In this document: piece after piece, positions 13,949 to 14,304 of the stretch
How positions within the stretch are numbered: position 1 is the first letter of the stretch
Layout: each line of letters opens with the position of its first letter
Assembly (NCBI GenBank): GCA_041744795.1
Contig: JBGTKD010000174.1
Location: 1 to 14,304 of the forward strand
Direction: 5' to 3'
Length of the DNA stretch: 14,304 nt
From: DATHWB01 sp041744795
Lineage (GTDB): Bacteria; Actinomycetota; Acidimicrobiia; Spongiisociales; ZC4RG35
Translations under genes and position numbers: made by a program
Notes under the pieces: generated by a model
What the model was told of the DNA's origin: nothing
Database searches by the model: none
The model's input: the letters and a program-made list of their open reading frames with translations, nothing else

Positions 13949-13981
13949 GCTCAATCAAGAGCCACGTCTCTGACTGAGGCC
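13949..13981 (+). repeat. Inverted tRNA-like fragment
   Basis: This stretch resembles the D-arm through anticodon arm of the neighbouring tRNA-like gene, but lies on the opposite strand. CACGTCTCTGACT (13 nt) is identical. GCTCAAT before it and AGGC after it also match. No acceptor stem, T-arm or intact D-stem spacing is found around it, so it is not a second tRNA. Confidence 0.65.
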
Positions 13982-14025
13982 ATTATCGGAGATCGTGGCC
14001 GCAAACTCAAGCGAGCAAAGACTTC

Positions 14026-14099
14026 TGCCCCCGACGGGACTCAAACCCGCAACCTTCGCCTTAGTCAGAGACGTGCTCTATTCATTGAGCTACGGGGGC
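14026..14099 (-). tRNA. tRNA-Val(GAC)-like, atypical
   Basis: The cloverleaf of 74 nt is complete on the minus strand: acceptor GCCCCCG/CGGGGGC (7 bp), D-stem GCTC/GAGC, anticodon stem CGTCT/AGGCG with one G.U pair, anticodon loop CTGACTA, a six-base variable loop, T-stem GCGGG/CCCGT, T-loop TTTGAGT and discriminator A. The anticodon reads GAC (Val). Odd points are T at position 37 instead of a purine, a D-loop without the GG pair, and T at position 56 instead of C. A at 19 could pair with T56, replacing the usual G19-C56. No CCA is encoded. It may be a divergent working tRNA or a decaying copy; identity is therefore uncertain. Confidence 0.65.
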
Positions 14100-14144
14100 A
14101 CGCTGAAACTATCGACGGCGGCCTTTGGCTTCTAGTCCCCTCGG

Positions 14145-14173
14145 CTGGCATCACGCGCGTCCACAACTAGCCT
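14145..14173 (+). promoter_or_regulatory. Promoter of the edge gene, leaderless type
   Basis: CTGGCA (14145-14150, 4 of 6 to TTGACA), 17-bp spacer, TAGCCT (14168-14173), then 8 nt to the ATG at 14182. The pattern matches the TAnnnT-plus-ATG arrangement of the other genes here, with a better -35. Confidence 0.5.
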
Positions 14174-14181
14174 GACGGACA

Positions 14182-14304
14182 ATGTTGGAGGGGTGGTTTT
14201 TCATGACCGCCGCCCTCCTGGTGTTTAGCGGGGGGACCAAGCTTCGCGATCCGGAGCCGACCCGCGGTGCTCTACGGGCTGCCCGGCTCCCCTCTTCCCG
14301 GGGT
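14182..14304 (+). CDS. Small membrane protein, DoxX/MauE-like start (3' partial)
   Basis: Only 41 residues are visible, and the frame is open to the window end. The start at 14182 gives MLEGWFF followed by a hydrophobic helix (TAALLVFSGG), then TKLRDPEPTRGALRAARLP. A first membrane helix followed by a G-x-x-KLRDP-like turn and a short helix ending in a LP is typical of DoxX/MauE-type four-helix membrane proteins (the MauE type supports disulfide or quinone-linked redox chemistry). ATG at 14203 is an alternative start, but it would cut the helix. GGAGGGG at 14187-14193 would then serve as its ribosome site, so the choice is not settled. Confidence 0.6.
   Translation, partial: MLEGWFFMTAALLVFSGGTKLRDPEPTRGALRAARLPSSRG

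Overview
The window is about 14.3 kb of GC-rich, densely coded bacterial DNA. High GC, GTG and TTG starts, promoters with a TAnnnT -10 placed directly before start codons (leaderless style), and Thr-rich linkers in secreted proteins all point to an actinobacterium. An Acidimicrobiia-like lineage is my guess; the sequence alone does not fix it.

Layout. (1) 1-2969: two related GT-B glycosyltransferases whose 3' ends converge 5 nt apart. The first enters from outside the window and carries the tail of a polysaccharide pyruvyl transferase domain and a coiled coil ahead of its glycosyltransferase. (2) 3050-5383: an accessory island. It holds a tiny two-gene unit (HicA-like plus an acidic partner), a non-coding repeat region, and a Fic-domain protein with an AbiEi-like winged-helix N-terminus. 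A 34-bp direct repeat (one mismatch) flanks the fic gene, and two 24-bp tandem repeats sit over its promoter. (3) 5468-6906: two exported proteins of unknown function, the second starting inside the first in another frame. (4) 6907-7043: a convergent gap packed with perfect palindromes. (5) 13798-7044, all minus strand: cysD-cysN-cysC (sulfate activation to PAPS), then tkt (transketolase), a polytopic membrane protein and a polyprenyl-phosphate sugar-phosphate transferase that would start glycan synthesis. (6) 13867-14304: a terminator hairpin, an inverted tRNA-like fragment, an atypical tRNA(Val-GAC)-like gene and the start of a small membrane protein.

Working together: the glycosyltransferases, pyruvyl transferase remnant and initiating sugar transferase form part of a surface-polysaccharide locus. 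The cysDNC genes supply PAPS and there is no PAPS reductase in view, so sulfated glycan synthesis is possible but unproven. Transketolase could feed pentose or heptose precursors, or may simply be a housekeeping neighbour. The octamer GGTACCCT lies 7-9 nt before the start codons of the minus-strand glycosyltransferase, tkt and cysD, which suggests shared leaderless promoters. The most unusual part is the repeat-bounded AbiEi-Fic island.
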